In this document: in pieces, positions 41,086 to 53,753 of the stretch
How positions within the stretch are numbered: position 1 is the stretch's first letter
Layout of the letters: each line of letters opens with the position of its first letter
NCBI GenBank assembly: GCA_038373865.1
Contig: JAXGGA010002893.1
Coordinates: 26,001 to 90,000, forward strand
Source: Uloborus plumipes
Lineage: Eukaryota; Arthropoda; Arachnida; Araneae; Uloboridae
DNA length: 64,000 nt
Direction of reading: 5' to 3'
Notes under the pieces: model-generated
Told to the model about the DNA's origin: nothing
What the model saw: the letters and a program-made list of their open reading frames with translations, nothing else
The model's database searches: none
Program-made: the position numbers and the translations under genes

Positions 41086-42132
41086 GTGATGATGACCGCA
41101 CGACGTGAATTAACAGACTTTGAATGCGGAATGTTAGTTGGAGCTAGACGCATGGGTCATGCCATTTCGGAAATCGTTAGAGAATTCAACATTCCCAAAT
41201 CCACTGTGTCAAGAGTGTGCCGAGAGTATGAAATTTCAGGCATAACATCCCACCATGGACAGCGCAGTGGTCGACCGCCTGCACTTAAAGATCGAGACCG
41301 GCGACGTCTGCAAAGAGTCGTAAATTCTAACAGAAAAGCAACACTGCGTCAAATCACCGTAGAAATCAATGTGGGACGTACAATGGACGTGTCTGCTAGA
41401 ACTGTGCGGAGAAATTTGGATTTCTTGGGCTATTCCAGCAGAAGACCGACTCGAGTGCCTTTACTGACAGAACGACATCGCTTTCAGCGACTCTCGTGGG
41501 CACGTGAGCATATCGGTTGGTCCCTAGATGAATGGAAAACCGTGGCCTGGTCCGATGAGTCACGATTTCAGCTGGTAAGAGCCGATGGTAGGGTTCGAGT
41601 GTGGCGCAGACCCCACGAAGCCATGGACCCAAACTGTCAGCAAGGAACTGTTCAAGCTGGTGGTGGCTCCGTAATGGTGTGGGCTGTTTTTTCATGGCAT
41701 GGACTTGGTCCTCTAGTGCGACTGGACCGAACATTGACTGGAAATGCTTATGTGCAGCTACTTGGAGATCACTTGCAGCCATTCATGGACTTCATGTACC
41801 CAAACAACGATGGGATTTTTATGGATGACAATGCGCCATGTCACCGGGCCACAACTGTTCGCAATTGGTTTGAAGAAAATTCTGGACAATTCCAACGAAT
41901 GATTTGGCCACCTAGATCGCCCGACATGAATCCCATTGAGCATTTATGGGACACCATCGAGAGGTCTGTTCGTGCCCAAAATCCTGCCCCATCAACGCTT
42001 TCACAATTATGGACGTCTATCGAGACAGCATGGCTCAATATTCCTGCAGAAGACTTCCAACGACTTGTTGAGTCCATGCCACGTCGAGTTGTTGCACTTC
42101 GCCGGGCAAAAGGAGGGCCGACACGATATTAA
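41086..42132 (+). CDS. Tc1-like transposase, DD36E (copy 2)
   Basis: A 348-residue transposase with the full catalytic set D157, D248 and E285 at the DD36E spacing, and two N-terminal helix-turn-helix segments. It is the most diverged of the three proteins: C for R at 14, K for R at 38, K for Q at 84 and F for L at 133. The first three lie in the DNA-binding region, so TIR recognition could be affected even though catalysis looks intact. The stop is 4 bp before the right TIR. Confidence 0.93.
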   Translation: MMMTARRELTDFECGMLVGARRMGHAISEIVREFNIPKSTVSRVCREYEISGITSHHGQRSGRPPALKDRDRRRLQRVVNSNRKATLRQITVEINVGRTMDVSARTVRRNLDFLGYSSRRPTRVPLLTERHRFQRLSWAREHIGWSLDEWKTVAWSDESRFQLVRADGRVRVWRRPHEAMDPNCQQGTVQAGGGSVMVWAVFSWHGLGPLVRLDRTLTGNAYVQLLGDHLQPFMDFMYPNNDGIFMDDNAPCHRATTVRNWFEENSGQFQRMIWPPRSPDMNPIEHLWDTIERSVRAQNPAPSTLSQLWTSIETAWLNIPAEDFQRLVESMPRRVVALRRAKGGPTRY

Positions 42133-42165
42133 GAGGTATCCCATGACTTTTGTCACTTCAGTGTA

Positions 42166-43097
<932 letters not shown>

Positions 43098-43106
43098 TTG
43101 ATTTTT

Positions 43107-43960
43107 AAATTCACGAACTTTAAAATGTATTCGCGGCATCTATCAGTTTAAAAAAAGCACTTTCAAAGTTAATTTTACAACTGACTATTTCACTCCAAAA
43201 TAAAAAGCTTTTGAGACATAAGATGAAACCTGAAAAAAAAAAGAAAACAGCCCTTAACTCCGAGATCGCAGCACGAGTCTCCCCCTCCCTCTTTACCACC
43301 GGGGACTTTTTGTATGTGCATTAGGAGCCCTTTTTGAACGTACGTGGGGGCCAATTTTCAAAACTATATGACCCCACCCCCCCTCTCATTTTGAGCCTTC
43401 GTTTGCTGGACTCTGATGGGGAAGAAAAAAAAGAATGAAAAGAAAAACCTACACATATTTTTGTCCTCCTTCATTTCTCGCCCTTTTCTTCAACCACCTG
43501 CCTTCCAATTTCAAGAAATCAAATCACTCTGATGACCGGCACTACTTAACACCGAGAAGAAAAAATAATCATATTAAATAAATAATTGTGGAGGCTCCAA
43601 AAACAGAAAAGAACAGAAAAAGGGTCAGTTTTTCAAGATTTCGCAAACTTTGAAATTTTATATTTCGGCACATATTATAGCTACAATAAAAACTAAAATA
43701 GCTTTGTAAAGATAATTTTATGTTCTTTAATTCATTAGCTGACATTTTTTCTCGCAAGTAAATAGGTTTTGAGATATAAGGCAAAAACTGAAAAAAAAAC
43801 AGCCATAAAACATTAGGTGGTGCTGCGAGCTCTCTATCACCACCGGGGACTTTTAGTATGTTCATCAGGAGACCTCCCTGTACCTATGTGCTAATTTTTA
43901 AAACTGCACGGTTTTTTTGTTTTTTTCACCCTACTTTTGACCTTCATTTACTAGACTATT
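43107..43960 (-). repeat. Inverted copy of the ~525-bp tandem repeat (about 1.6 units)
   Basis: Reading the minus strand reproduces two landmark segments of the 38-39 kb array (CATACTAAAAGTCCCCGGTG at about 43845-43864 and its relative at about 43302-43321, spacing about 545). The ACATCTCAAAACCTATTTAC-type and GCAAGTAAATAGG motifs appear at matching offsets. It faces the 38-kb array across 3.3 kb that contains Tc1 copy 2. Confidence 0.6.
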
Positions 43961-44080
43961 AGGCTTTTTCTTGGATTTAAAAAAATACTATATCCCGCCA
44001 CACTGTTACCGTTTTACCAGGATTGTGGAGTCAGTTTTAAAACTACCAACTACCGTATAGAAGAGTTTTAGAGCCTTTAT

Positions 44081-44285
44081 CTAAGAATCAGTCTACCCTG
44101 TTCCTACTCCTGACTCTGTAGCAATAGGAAAATTGGGACTTTCACAAAAATGACGACTCCTTAGGCTTACGACGCCTGACTCCGACTCCTATAACGCAAA
44201 ATCAGTCCGACTCCGACTTCAACTCCCCCGACTCCGTCACCCTAAAATTAGATCAACTCTGGCTCTGCTGCCCTGGTTGCTACTG
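44081..44285. repeat. Degenerate (GACTCC)n low-complexity tract
   Basis: Many imperfect copies of GACTCC / CTCCGACTCC with point changes. Single copies recur at about 47080. A simple-sequence array, not a gene. Confidence 0.6.
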
Positions 44286-44811
44286 TTAAATAATGACTGA
44301 TAATTTTTTTTTTCATAGTAAAGTTTTAATGTAAATTTTCTTTTGCCAATGGGAAGCAAAAGAAAATTCGGAGTGCATTCTTTTTACATAAAAAAAGAGT
44401 TCAGCAGACGATTTTTTTCCTGATGAGAGTTATTTAAAAAAAGGAAACTTTATTATTTATTTAATTAATGTTTAAAGTGTGCTTATTTATTTATTCATTT
44501 AGTTATTTATCTGTCACTGTTTGCAACAGCGTGACAATAAAATCCGAGACGTTTCACTTTCACCAAAAAAAAAAAAACAGATACGAAAGATTTTTTTTTT
44601 GAAAAAACGTATTCATTTCAATGTGCCTTCAATTTTTATTTGTTTATTCTTTTCTTCTTCTAAACTGTTGAATGCAATATAAATTGAAATTGTTTGATTC
44701 TGTATCAAACACGGGTTGTCCGCTCTTTTTGCGCATTTATAGTTTACTGTAATATGTCTATGATACTTTGTTGATAATAATGTAGGCTGATGATGCATAA
44801 TTTATATACAT
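44286..44811. other. Intergenic DNA, no gene seen
   Basis: AT-rich with A-runs and T-runs. A 61-codon minus-strand frame at 44613-44798 has no features. Confidence 0.45.
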
Positions 44812-45597
44812 ACTAGTTGCCAGGGCAGCTAGATTAGCTTCCTGCGGCATGTTGATGCACAACGTCCCCCTTCTCAAACTTTTATCTCATTCTGAAGTTA
44901 TATTATTTAATATAATTTAATGTTCATTCGATTTCAAGACATACCACGCACGTGGCCCGGCGTTGCACGGGCACTTCGTGCCCTGAAAGTAGTGAGGAAA
45001 ATTTCAAGAAACTACTCTCCGCCAAGGCGACTCGCTAACAGGCGCTTCACGCCTTTACTTTTTTCCTATATAAAGAAATCATTCGAATTATTGAGATGCT
45101 TCGCGCCTTCAAGATGGTGAGGAAAGTTTCTGTAAGTTCAGCTCGCCAAAGGAAAAAAGCAGACATATAGATACTCAGTTTTTAATATAAGTAGATGGCT
45201 TTTCAACAAATGAATGTTTCAAAATATTACAAGTAGCTAGCAATAAAAATACTATGTAAGTGGCCCGCTTATGAGTTTCGTATTTGATTTAGTTAAGCCT
45301 TTATTCAAAATTATCATTATCATTGTTATCACTGTTTCATAGCAACCACGTTTCAACAATGGATTTCATATTTAATCATTTATTAGGCTTAATCGCTTTA
45401 AATTTGACTACTTATTAATTGATATCTTCATTAATTAAAATCGTATATTTATATAGATTGAAACTAATAAAGCCTGAAAAATTACCTATCTATCGGTACC
45501 TGGTTCGACTTTCAGTTCATTGGCGTTCAGGAGAAAGAAGCGTGACATAGAAAGAAAGATAGAAAGAAAGATACTCAGTTTTTAATATAAGTAAATT
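44812..45597 (+). repeat. Two retroposon remnants sharing a 3' end
   Basis: A fragment starting ACTAGTTGCCAGGGCAGC (44812) ends GATACTCAGTTTTTAATATA at about 45170-45195. A second fragment ends with the same string at about 45569-45597, preceded by an AAGAAAGATAG tract. Inside the first, GGCCCGGCGTTGCACGGGC (44956-44974) resembles the head of non-autonomous LINE-derived repeats. The short frame at 44920-45120 looks incidental. Confidence 0.4.
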
Positions 45598-45635
45598 TTC
45601 TGAGCAGTGACAAATAAAAATTTGCTTTCTGTTTG

Positions 45636-45820
45636 AACCTCAGACGTTGTGTAGTCCTTTATCAGATTGGACCGGAAGTCTGCAACATGGGCTCTGGTGT
45701 TTCACCCCCAGGGACGGCAAATAGCCCTTGTTTATTTGCCACCATGCAGAACACGCTGGGAGCACTCACACAAAGGCCTACACACTCACGCACACCTATC
45801 GCATTTCGTTATTCCAAAAA
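45636..45820 (+). repeat. Putative SINE-like repeat
   Basis: GC-richer stretch with CCTCAGACGTTGTGTAGTCC, CAGATTGGACCGGAAGTCT and a (CACA)-rich end. The same landmarks in the same order appear on the minus strand at about 61500-61700, suggesting one diverged dispersed family. The open frame 45633-45836 is not thought to be a gene. Confidence 0.3.
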
Positions 45821-46129
45821 ACATAATTTGATTTAGTTATATCAAAATTGAAGTTATTGTTAATATTTTTTTCTTAACATAAGCCTAAATCCAGCAGAAG
45901 TGTACGTTGCCGTGAAGTATAGTTGAAGAGATTATATCTTGTGGCTTTTTGTTGCAGTTGGATAGAGCAGAATTGGCAAACTTTTAAAAAAAATTGGTTT
46001 TATTTATGTAATTATTTATTTTTGTTATTTTTTAAATTTTTATAATGAATTAAACATGCTGCATTAAGATGAATCCTTTGAATATTGGGTGTGTGTTTTT
46101 TTTTTTCCTTTGTTTTTCCTTTTTTAGCC

Positions 46130-47050
46130 TACTTTCCCGATAAAAATAAAAGAAAGACGAAAAGGCATTAAAAGCGGCTTAAGGCATCTAAAAAATACCG
46201 CCAAGTCCAAAAAACAAGTCAAAAAGAAATAAAAACGTAAACTAAATTTTGAAAAATTAAAAATTGGAAAGTAGGATATTGAGATGGGGAATTTGTGTGT
46301 CGGTCTGTCGGTCGGTCTGTCAGTCGGTCTGTCTGCCCCCCCCCCCCTCCGCCCCTAATAACTTTTGAATGAACATTCCGATTTGAACAAACATTTTTTG
46401 TTGGAAAGATCTCGGCGAGTACAGCTCATTCCCGTATTTAATTTTTCGATTCGAACAATTTTTGGTTCAACTTTTAGCCATTTAAACAACCTGTCCCGCG
46501 ATATTAACTTTTTAGTTAACAGTCCGATTTGAACAAACGTTTTTTTGTTCGAAGGATCTTTGTTCAAGGATACTTCATTCCCGTATTTACCTTTCGGATT
46601 TGAACAATTTTTCGTTCAACATTGAACCGCTCAAGCAAGCTGTCACCCCTAATAACTTCTGAGCGAACAGTCCGATTTAAACGAACTTTTTTTTGGTCGA
46701 GGGATCTCAGCAAGAATACTTCATTACCGTATTTAAACTTTCAATTTGAACATTTTTTTCATTCACTATTGGACCGTTCAAGCTACCTTTCCCCGCCAAA
46801 TAACTTTTGGTGAACCGTCCGAATTGAGTAAACTTCTTTTTGTTCGAAAGATCTCGGAGAGGCTCATTCTCATCTTTCGTTTTTTGATTTGAACCATTTT
46901 TTGTTCAATGTTGAATCGTTCAAAAAAAACTTAACATTACAGCCTACGGTGAAATTTAAGTTGAATGTTGATCCTGAACTTAAGGGCGGATTTCCTTCAA
47001 ATTAACTTTGTAAGAAAATGGTTTTGACAAATAATGTATGTGAAGTACTT
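46130..47050 (+). repeat. Tandem array of ~147-bp units (about 4 copies) with leader
   Basis: Units begin TAATAACTTTTGAATGAACA-like at about 46357, 46502, 46651 and 46798. Each contains CCGATTTGAACAAAC, GTTCGAAGGATCT, CATTCCCGTATTT and TTTGAACAATTTTT in order. A (GTCG/GTCT)n tract and a C-run (46299-46350) precede the array. The trailing part (46938-47050) matches 38298-38410. One unit plus leader occurs inverted at 11635-12025. Confidence 0.7.
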
Positions 47051-47916
47051 TTCTGAATAATATTCTGTTAAGGACTCTGATTCTGACTCCGACTTCGCAA
47101 ATATGGCGGAAATGCAGGCTCGAAAAAAAAAAAAAAAAAAAAAAAAGAAAGAAAATATACTGACTGTGCAGACGATTTTTTGTTTATTTATTCATTTGCT
47201 CTATTTCATTTTTTTTAGCATACGATTTTTTTTGTAATAAAAAATTTTCATTCACGAGGGAATTTTATTCCTTATTTATATTTACTAACTGGCAACGGAT
47301 TAAAAATGAAATTCGAGACATTTAATTACTGAACGAGCTTTTTTTTTTTTTTCTTTCTTTGATAAAATATGTTTAATGCTCTTTGTACTTTTATTATGAT
47401 TATGATTATTATTATTATTATTATTATTATTATTTTTGGAAACGATTGAGGAATTTTTCTACGGAAGAACTATAACAGTTGCATGCCCTAAAAGGTGCGA
47501 CAAAACTTTATTTATTCGTGAATTTACTTTTTACGTGCCTATTTCATCTGATGAGAGGGGTATATTTTGTTTTAGAAATCAGTTTTAAGTGCTAAAGAGG
47601 TATGTTTGACATAATTTTCAGTCTCAGATAATCAAGAGAATAATGCTCAGATGTGTTAGAATGCCGTTGTCGATGTACGGGAAAGTAGGCTTGTTTAGTT
47701 CTTGACAGAACTACTTGTTTAATATTTTCATCCATGACACCATCAATATCCCCCCGCGGTGCTAGTGCTATTAGTGCTATCTGAGTAAATGCAAATTTTC
47801 CCTGCATATTCGAACGGTAGCTATCTTCAATCAAGAAAACCGCGATGAGAAATAGTGCTGCCATCTATTGCATGACACAGGTGCTTTATTTTGGGAGTGG
47901 GAGAGTGGAAGGTCGA
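47051..47916. other. Intergenic DNA; unassigned open frame
   Basis: Contains poly-A, poly-T and (TTA)n runs. A 90-codon minus-strand frame at 47592-47864 (MAALFLIAVFLIEDSYRSNM...) has ordinary composition but no recognised domain, and its start lies in a GCTGCCATCTATTGC motif also seen inverted at about 51995. Probably chance or an old repeat. Confidence 0.3.
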
Positions 47917-47918
47917 TA

Positions 47919-49481
47919 CACTAGGTGGCCAAAAGTATCCGGACACTTCCAAAAATTCACATTTTTACATATAGCTCGAAAAATAAGTGATCAATTGTTC
48001 TTTAACTTTAGTCATACAAAATATAGGCTTCACCGAACATTTCCAAGTTGAAATTAAATTACCCTTGCATTTGGGGGACGATAAGAAGGGGGGTCGAAAG
48101 AATAACCGCTTTTTGACCATAACTCTTTGAAAATAGCTCGGAATAAGCTATGCATTTCAGTAATTAATTAGCATACTATGTATAATTACTATACAAATTC
48201 AAATGAACGCACCACTCTTACTTCCGAAGATATGAAACATTTTTTAAAAAACGGCAATTTATTTGAAGGGTTTTTGCTCATAACACGCAGAGTTTTGGAT
48301 CAAACTTTATCAAAACTTCAGGAAAGATGACAAAATACAAGAGAAAGAACATGCTAAAACGGTTTTTAAAAATATTAAAAATCCGATGAGATATGAACGT
48401 TAAAAGGAAAAAAAAATTCACTGCGCATGCGCGAACGACAGAAATTTATAACTACAAAAATATTGTAGCCTGGTATATACTGCATCTTATAAAAAAAGTT
48501 CCAGTTGAATATCATGAAAATTGAAAAAGATATCAGCGATCTAGTTAGCTGTATTTCATTCATTCGCAGACAATACATACATAGTGAGGGTCTGTCCACA
48601 AAGAGCTATTTTTAAAATAAAGGTTATTTCGTCATCGTTCAAAACCAACGTTTCAGGGGGTCTCCGGATACTTTTGGCCACCTACTTATAAGGTCTTTTT
48701 GGCCGAATGGGCGAAATGTGACTTCTATGCCAAATATAAATTTTTAAACAGTATACAATTTAACATTGAAAAATATGCTCGATTGTCCCCACACTATTTG
48801 TGAACAACCCCTCTCCATTTATGAATTGACTGCAAATGAATGAATTACAGCTCACTAGATCGCTGATATCTTTTTCAATTTTTACGATATTCAACTGGAA
48901 CTTTTTTTATAAGATGCAGTATACACCAGGCTACAATATTTTTGTAGTTATAAATTTCTGTCTTTCGCGCATGCGCCGTGCAAAATTATTTCCTTTTAAC
49001 GTTCATATCTCATCGGATTTTTAATATTTTTAAAAACCGTTTTAGTATGTTCTTTCTCTTGTATTTTGTCATCTTTCCTGACGTTTTGATAAGGTGTGAT
49101 CAAAAACTCTGCGTGTTATGAGCAAAAACCCTTCAAATAAAATTGCCGTTTTTTAAAAAATGTTTCATATCTTCGGAAGTAAGAGTGGTGCGTTCATTTG
49201 AATTTGTATAGTAATTATACATAGTATGCTAATTAATTACTGAAATGCATAGCTTATTCCGAGCTATTTTCAAAGAGTTATGGTCAAAAAGCGGTTTTAC
49301 TTTCAACCCCCCTTCTTGTCGTCCCCCAAATGCAAGGGTAATTTAATTTCAACTTGAAAATGTTCGGTGAAGCCATTATTTTGTATGACTAAAGTTAAAG
49401 AACAATTGATCACTTTTTTTTCGAGCTATATGTAAAAATGTGAATTTTCGAAAGTGTCCGGATACTTTTGGCCACCTAGTG
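47919..49481. mobile_element. Foldback element with Tc1-type ends, 1563 bp
   Basis: Ends read CACTAGGTGGCCAAAAGTAT and its complement, flanked by TA on both sides (47917-47918, 49482-49483), as in Tc1/mariner elements. The arms are long inverted repeats of about 685 bp (47919-48603 and 48798-49481), highly similar at the outside. The ~195-bp centre holds a third, inverted end copy (TCCGGATACTTTTGGCCACC, about 48665-48684), so the element looks like one unit with an extra inverted partial copy. No transposase frame. The short proteins readable in each arm mirror one another because of the symmetry. Confidence 0.8.
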
Positions 49482-49483
49482 TA

Positions 49484-52400
49484 TTATCCTTGGCTTTAAA
49501 AAAATAACGTTTCTACACATAAATGGGACTGGTTATTTGTTTACCAGCTACATTTACATCAAGTACCCTGCCCCCTCACCTCACCGGAAAATTTTCAAAT
49601 GTCTGACCTGCCTCCAACATACTAATTATTTGAGTATGGCAACAAGACAAATCGTACCAAAAATTAAACACATAGTTTTCAAAATCATACGCTTTTTAAA
49701 CGTATCTTTTAGTTGATAATTTTTTCATATTAAATGTCTTAGTTATTTCAATTTATAAAATAACAAAATATGTCCTTACGTAATATATTCAAAATCACAC
49801 TAAAGCAAGTAGTTATGTTTGCTTCCATTCAATAGAAATCAGAAAGAAAAGTTTTTCTACTCATCTTATGTTTTTAAAAATATCAAAATTGCTATAATTG
49901 GAGGAAACTTTACCTTGCAGCATCGCATTGCTGTGATTAAGATCTGCATAGCCTTTACAATGCTGTCAGATTTGGTTGGCCACAATTATAGGAACACAGG
50001 TTTAACCAGGATAATTGTGAATAGTATTTTATGTTCCCAAGAAAAATCATTGATTAAAAAAAGTGTTTAAAAGGCTGCATCAATCAGAAAGTACTACACT
50101 TTTTAATAAATTCTTCAAAAAAAAAAAAAAAAAGAAGCATTCACCAGGGACGGATTTGTAAATCAGTTGATTTTTGGAAAAATTGTGAATGGGATCGGAA
50201 ATTTGAAGTGTATATTATAATGGAATTGTGGTGGATGTAATTAAAAATATTTTGAAAATGTTCACTTACTTTGGAAAATAAACCTTTATTTTTAGCATTC
50301 ACAATTCCCCCTTGTATAATTCTGGCGACAAATTTCTGAAAAATAACATGTGTGAAATAATAATAATAATAGTAATAATGAAAGATTATAAATGTATTAT
50401 ACAAACTAAAAATGGCATATTTTCTACAATCCAAAAGAGAAACAAGGCAGCACCAGCATGATGTATGTGTAAGCAGGGCTATTTTCTTTGACAACGAGCT
50501 CTCATCTCGTTTCAAAAAATATGGATTTATCCACATAAATAAAACAAAGAATATGTGTGTTTATGTATATGTGTGTGTGTGTACCTTATACAAATCCACA
50601 GTTTACGTCGGATTTGGACGAAATTTGGCAGGGAGATACTTGGGCACCCGGGAAAGATCAAGAGTGGTTTTTGAACGGGAAAAAAGAACCGATCCGTTCG
50701 AATTTCGAATAAAGGACTTCAAGATGGCTCCATCTAACGAAATACTTATCGGATCTTTTCGATTTTGGTCTCATTCAAAAGAAGGCAAAAATACCTGTTA
50801 GGAAAGTTTCCTTCCGAAAGTTTTCAAAACCACTAATCGATACATCCACCCTGAAGAAAGATTTGGGCATTTGAAAATTTGGAAATATTCATTTTAAATT
50901 GGATTCATAAAAATTGTCTGCACGAGCGTGAAAGGAATTAAATAGGGTGAAATAAATTATTAATGAGAAAAAGGTGTTGCCATTTTTTTCTTGAACATAA
51001 ACAAATAAAATTCTTGCTTTTGCTTTTCCTGTAGCGGGGATTTAAAACTGTTTTGGCGTTTGGTTCAGTTTTCGTACTGCGCAAAATGTCGACTTTAATC
51101 TAATCGGGACTTTTACAGACACGCGTTACTTGACATAAATGTAACTCTCAAAGTGCTGCGTGGGCAGAACCAGGCCACGCAGCAAGTTCCTAATAACGTA
51201 TTTAAAATTTCTGATTTATTTTGTTGCGTTATTTTCAGAAAAAACAGAAAGAAAGAAAGAAAAGAAAAAACGTTTACTGGAATTATTTTTATAGCCATTA
51301 TAATAGGGACTAGTAAATATGCAACTTAACAAACACTATAAAAGTTGAAATTATGGAAAATCGGAAAGTTGACATCTGCTTAACTCGACATATTTTTGTA
51401 GTCCCTTAGTGTGTCGAGGTATCGAGGTTCCATTGTATTACTCTAAATAATAATTATATATACAGTTCGCGATTCCCCAATTTGCAATTACCACAGTCAC
51501 AAACTTCGCAAACGAGTGCAGAAAAAATATTGAATAACATTCGTGTTTACCTTAAATAAATGAGGAACTTTCATTTGCATTAAAAATATAGATAAAAAAT
51601 AAATTGTGCAAAATTGTTATGCTTACTAAATTGCATGTCAAAAAAAAAAAAAAAAAAAATCAACTTATTTTGGTTGCAATTACTATTTTGAAAATACTTC
51701 TTAAAACTCTTTGCGACCACGTATTTTTTACTAGTCTACGTGATTTGAAACAGGAATGAAAATAGCTGTAACTTCCTATTAAATATTACAAATTTGTTTC
51801 CTAGTCCTCATAATTATTATTTTTATTCTTTTATCAAAAATCACCCACGTAAACCTATTTTTTTTAGCAAGTTTTATTTCCCAAAATGCTATTTTGTGTT
51901 AAAGATGCTTAGAGTAATTTAAAAGTAATATCCGTTAAAGTTTTTTTTTTTTTAACATTTCATTAACGTAAAAGAGGTTATGTTCAACTTTACGCAATAG
52001 ATGGCAGCACAAAAAGTCTACGAAATACAAACATTTCTTTTGCTGGTCTCGCCTATATCTTCGTTTCTCCGAATTCCACCAGCAATCTTTTTTTTTTTGG
52101 AAAAACATCGATGTGATTTATCACTTAAGAGGCAAAAAAAAAAAAAAAAAGATTAATCCCTCTCGTGTGCATGGAAGTTCCCCAAAAAGATGAATTATTT
52201 TCTCCTTTTTTTTTACAATTTTCAAAATTACCGATTGCCAGAAATGCTGGAAAATGCAAAATCTTGATCGCAAAATGACACAATGATAGATCTCTAAGTA
52301 TCTTTTTTTCCATTCTTTATTCTGATAATTTTAACTGGTTTGATAAAGAAGACTTTCGATAGACGAATTTGAAATTACCAGTATTCGAGTAAACTGCTTT

Positions 52401-53584
52401 GGTCTGTAAATGGGATTGTGGGATTCTAAGATATTATGCTCAGTATGTTGGATACCCAATGTTGGGAATCTATCAGAATAGTTGGCAGTTGATTAGATAG
52501 TTTGGCCAACAATTAACCAACAAAATTTCATTATCAGTTTATGTGGTTCACGATAGTATTCAACAGCAAAACATTATCTCATGGAGAATGGATAAAATAA
52601 ATAGCAGCATGAGTAATATATAAATCATCAATAATAATTAATGTCATTACAAGACAAATAAACATATTCTATAAAATGTTTATTAGCTGTAATAATTTTA
52701 ACAAAAAAGTTTATACATAAATTCCAAATTTATTTTCATTAACATCAACTATCATTTAAATTGTGTTTTACAATATTAGAATATTTTGCACACAAGTACA
52801 TAGCATAGTATTATTTCTTTACTCATTTTTGGACACATTCATGCAAATAGCTGAGTACAATAACCAGTAACTAATTTAGAAGACCTAAGATGTTCAGCTG
52901 TGCTAGTAGGTACGAGCAAATTTTGTGCATGGAACGACGGCTACAATTTTAAAATGTATTTAAAGATTTGAAGAATCCGTGTTTAAGATTTGCAGCAAAT
53001 GCTCATTGTTTAACATTATTTAGCAGTACAACGCGGGGAATAGTGATTTTTTCTGCTCCCTTCTTCTTCTTTTTTTTTTAATAGTTTGACCTTCTTTTTG
53101 CGTGTAAGGTACTTGTTGGGACAGCAATTTAGTTTTTTCTCCAAATGTTTTAAATGTAGTGTCTTAATTATTTTAATAAAATTCTTATAGTTTTTTGTTG
53201 AATACTTAAAGTTGCTTCTTGGTTGTGTTCAGGTTCGGGTCAGTAATTCGAATGACTTTCGTGTTTTATTGAAACGAAAAATTTGTTTCTTTTTCCTTCT
53301 TGATTAGAATTTTAAATAATTTTAAGAGCTATCTAACTCATTATTTCGCTAACTGGTTTTGATAAAACATGCTTCACTCCACATCATACTTAGGGGGCAT
53401 GAAAATATCTCAACTTTACACAAATTATATCGCTTAATGGATTTTTTTTAATAGTAAGGAATATAGAAGCCGTTTAACGGTGTTTCGCACAACCAGAAAA
53501 AAAATAATAAACCATGCGTACACAATTGAAGCAATATTTGAATCAAAAAGGTATTTCTGCAATCGAAAAAATAATTGTTAACAA
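49484..53584. other. Intergenic DNA with scattered repeat remnants
   Basis: No gene recognised. A (GT)n tract at about 50548-50582 is followed by GGATTTGGACGAAATTTGGC, typical of a LINE-derived tail. At 51395-51437 the string TCGAGGTATCGAGGTTCCAT looks like a pogo-type transposon end without a visible partner. Poly-A and T-runs are frequent, and 49819-50070 and 50412-50801 are open but featureless. Confidence 0.4.
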
Positions 53585-53753
53585 CTATTTAGTCTTGCCG
53601 TTGTTCTCGTCCCGCTTCACCTCCCCATATCCTAGATCCCTGCGAAGCTGCTGTGGAGTGAGGGGGAGCGTGGACTTGCAGAGCTGCTTCATCAACATGG
53701 TCTCATGCACCTGGTCTAAATGCTCTGGATCAGGGGGACATGCAGCAACAACA
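53585..53753 (-). CDS. Candidate 3'-terminal exon of an unrecognised host gene
   Basis: A GC-rich block inside AT-rich DNA with a minus-strand frame of about 55 codons ending in TAG at 53585-53587. The predicted peptide is balanced and polar (PPDPEHLDQVHETMLMKQLC ... PLTPQQLRRDLGYGEVKRD, ending NNGKTK), unlike the chance frames around it, and most codons end in G or C. A possible acceptor AG (CTAAATAG|TG) lies at 53754-53755. The polypyrimidine tract is poor. I do not recognise the family. It may be an exon, part of a retrocopy, or an unknown repeat. The plus-strand frame over the same bases is a shadow. Confidence 0.4.

Larger units (their letters stand above)
40946..42163 (+). mobile_element. 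Tc1/mariner DD36E element, copy 2 (intact)
   Basis: 1218 bp with perfect 27-bp TIRs (40946-40972, 42137-42163) and flanking TA on both sides (40944-40945, 42164-42165). Same internal organisation as copies 1 and 3, with a full-length transposase frame in plus orientation. Confidence 0.93.

Noticed and set aside
46357..46930. CRISPR-like array
   Set aside because: Units of ~147 bp are diverged along their whole length, with no constant-repeat/unique-spacer pattern, and the genome is eukaryotic.
47592..47864. 90-aa minus-strand gene
   Set aside because: Open but without domain, homologue memory or splice context; left as an unassigned frame in the intergenic entry.
48375..49024. Two similar small proteins at 48375-48599 (-) and 48836-49024 (+)
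   Set aside because: They are mirror images produced by the foldback arms, with no start context or family support.
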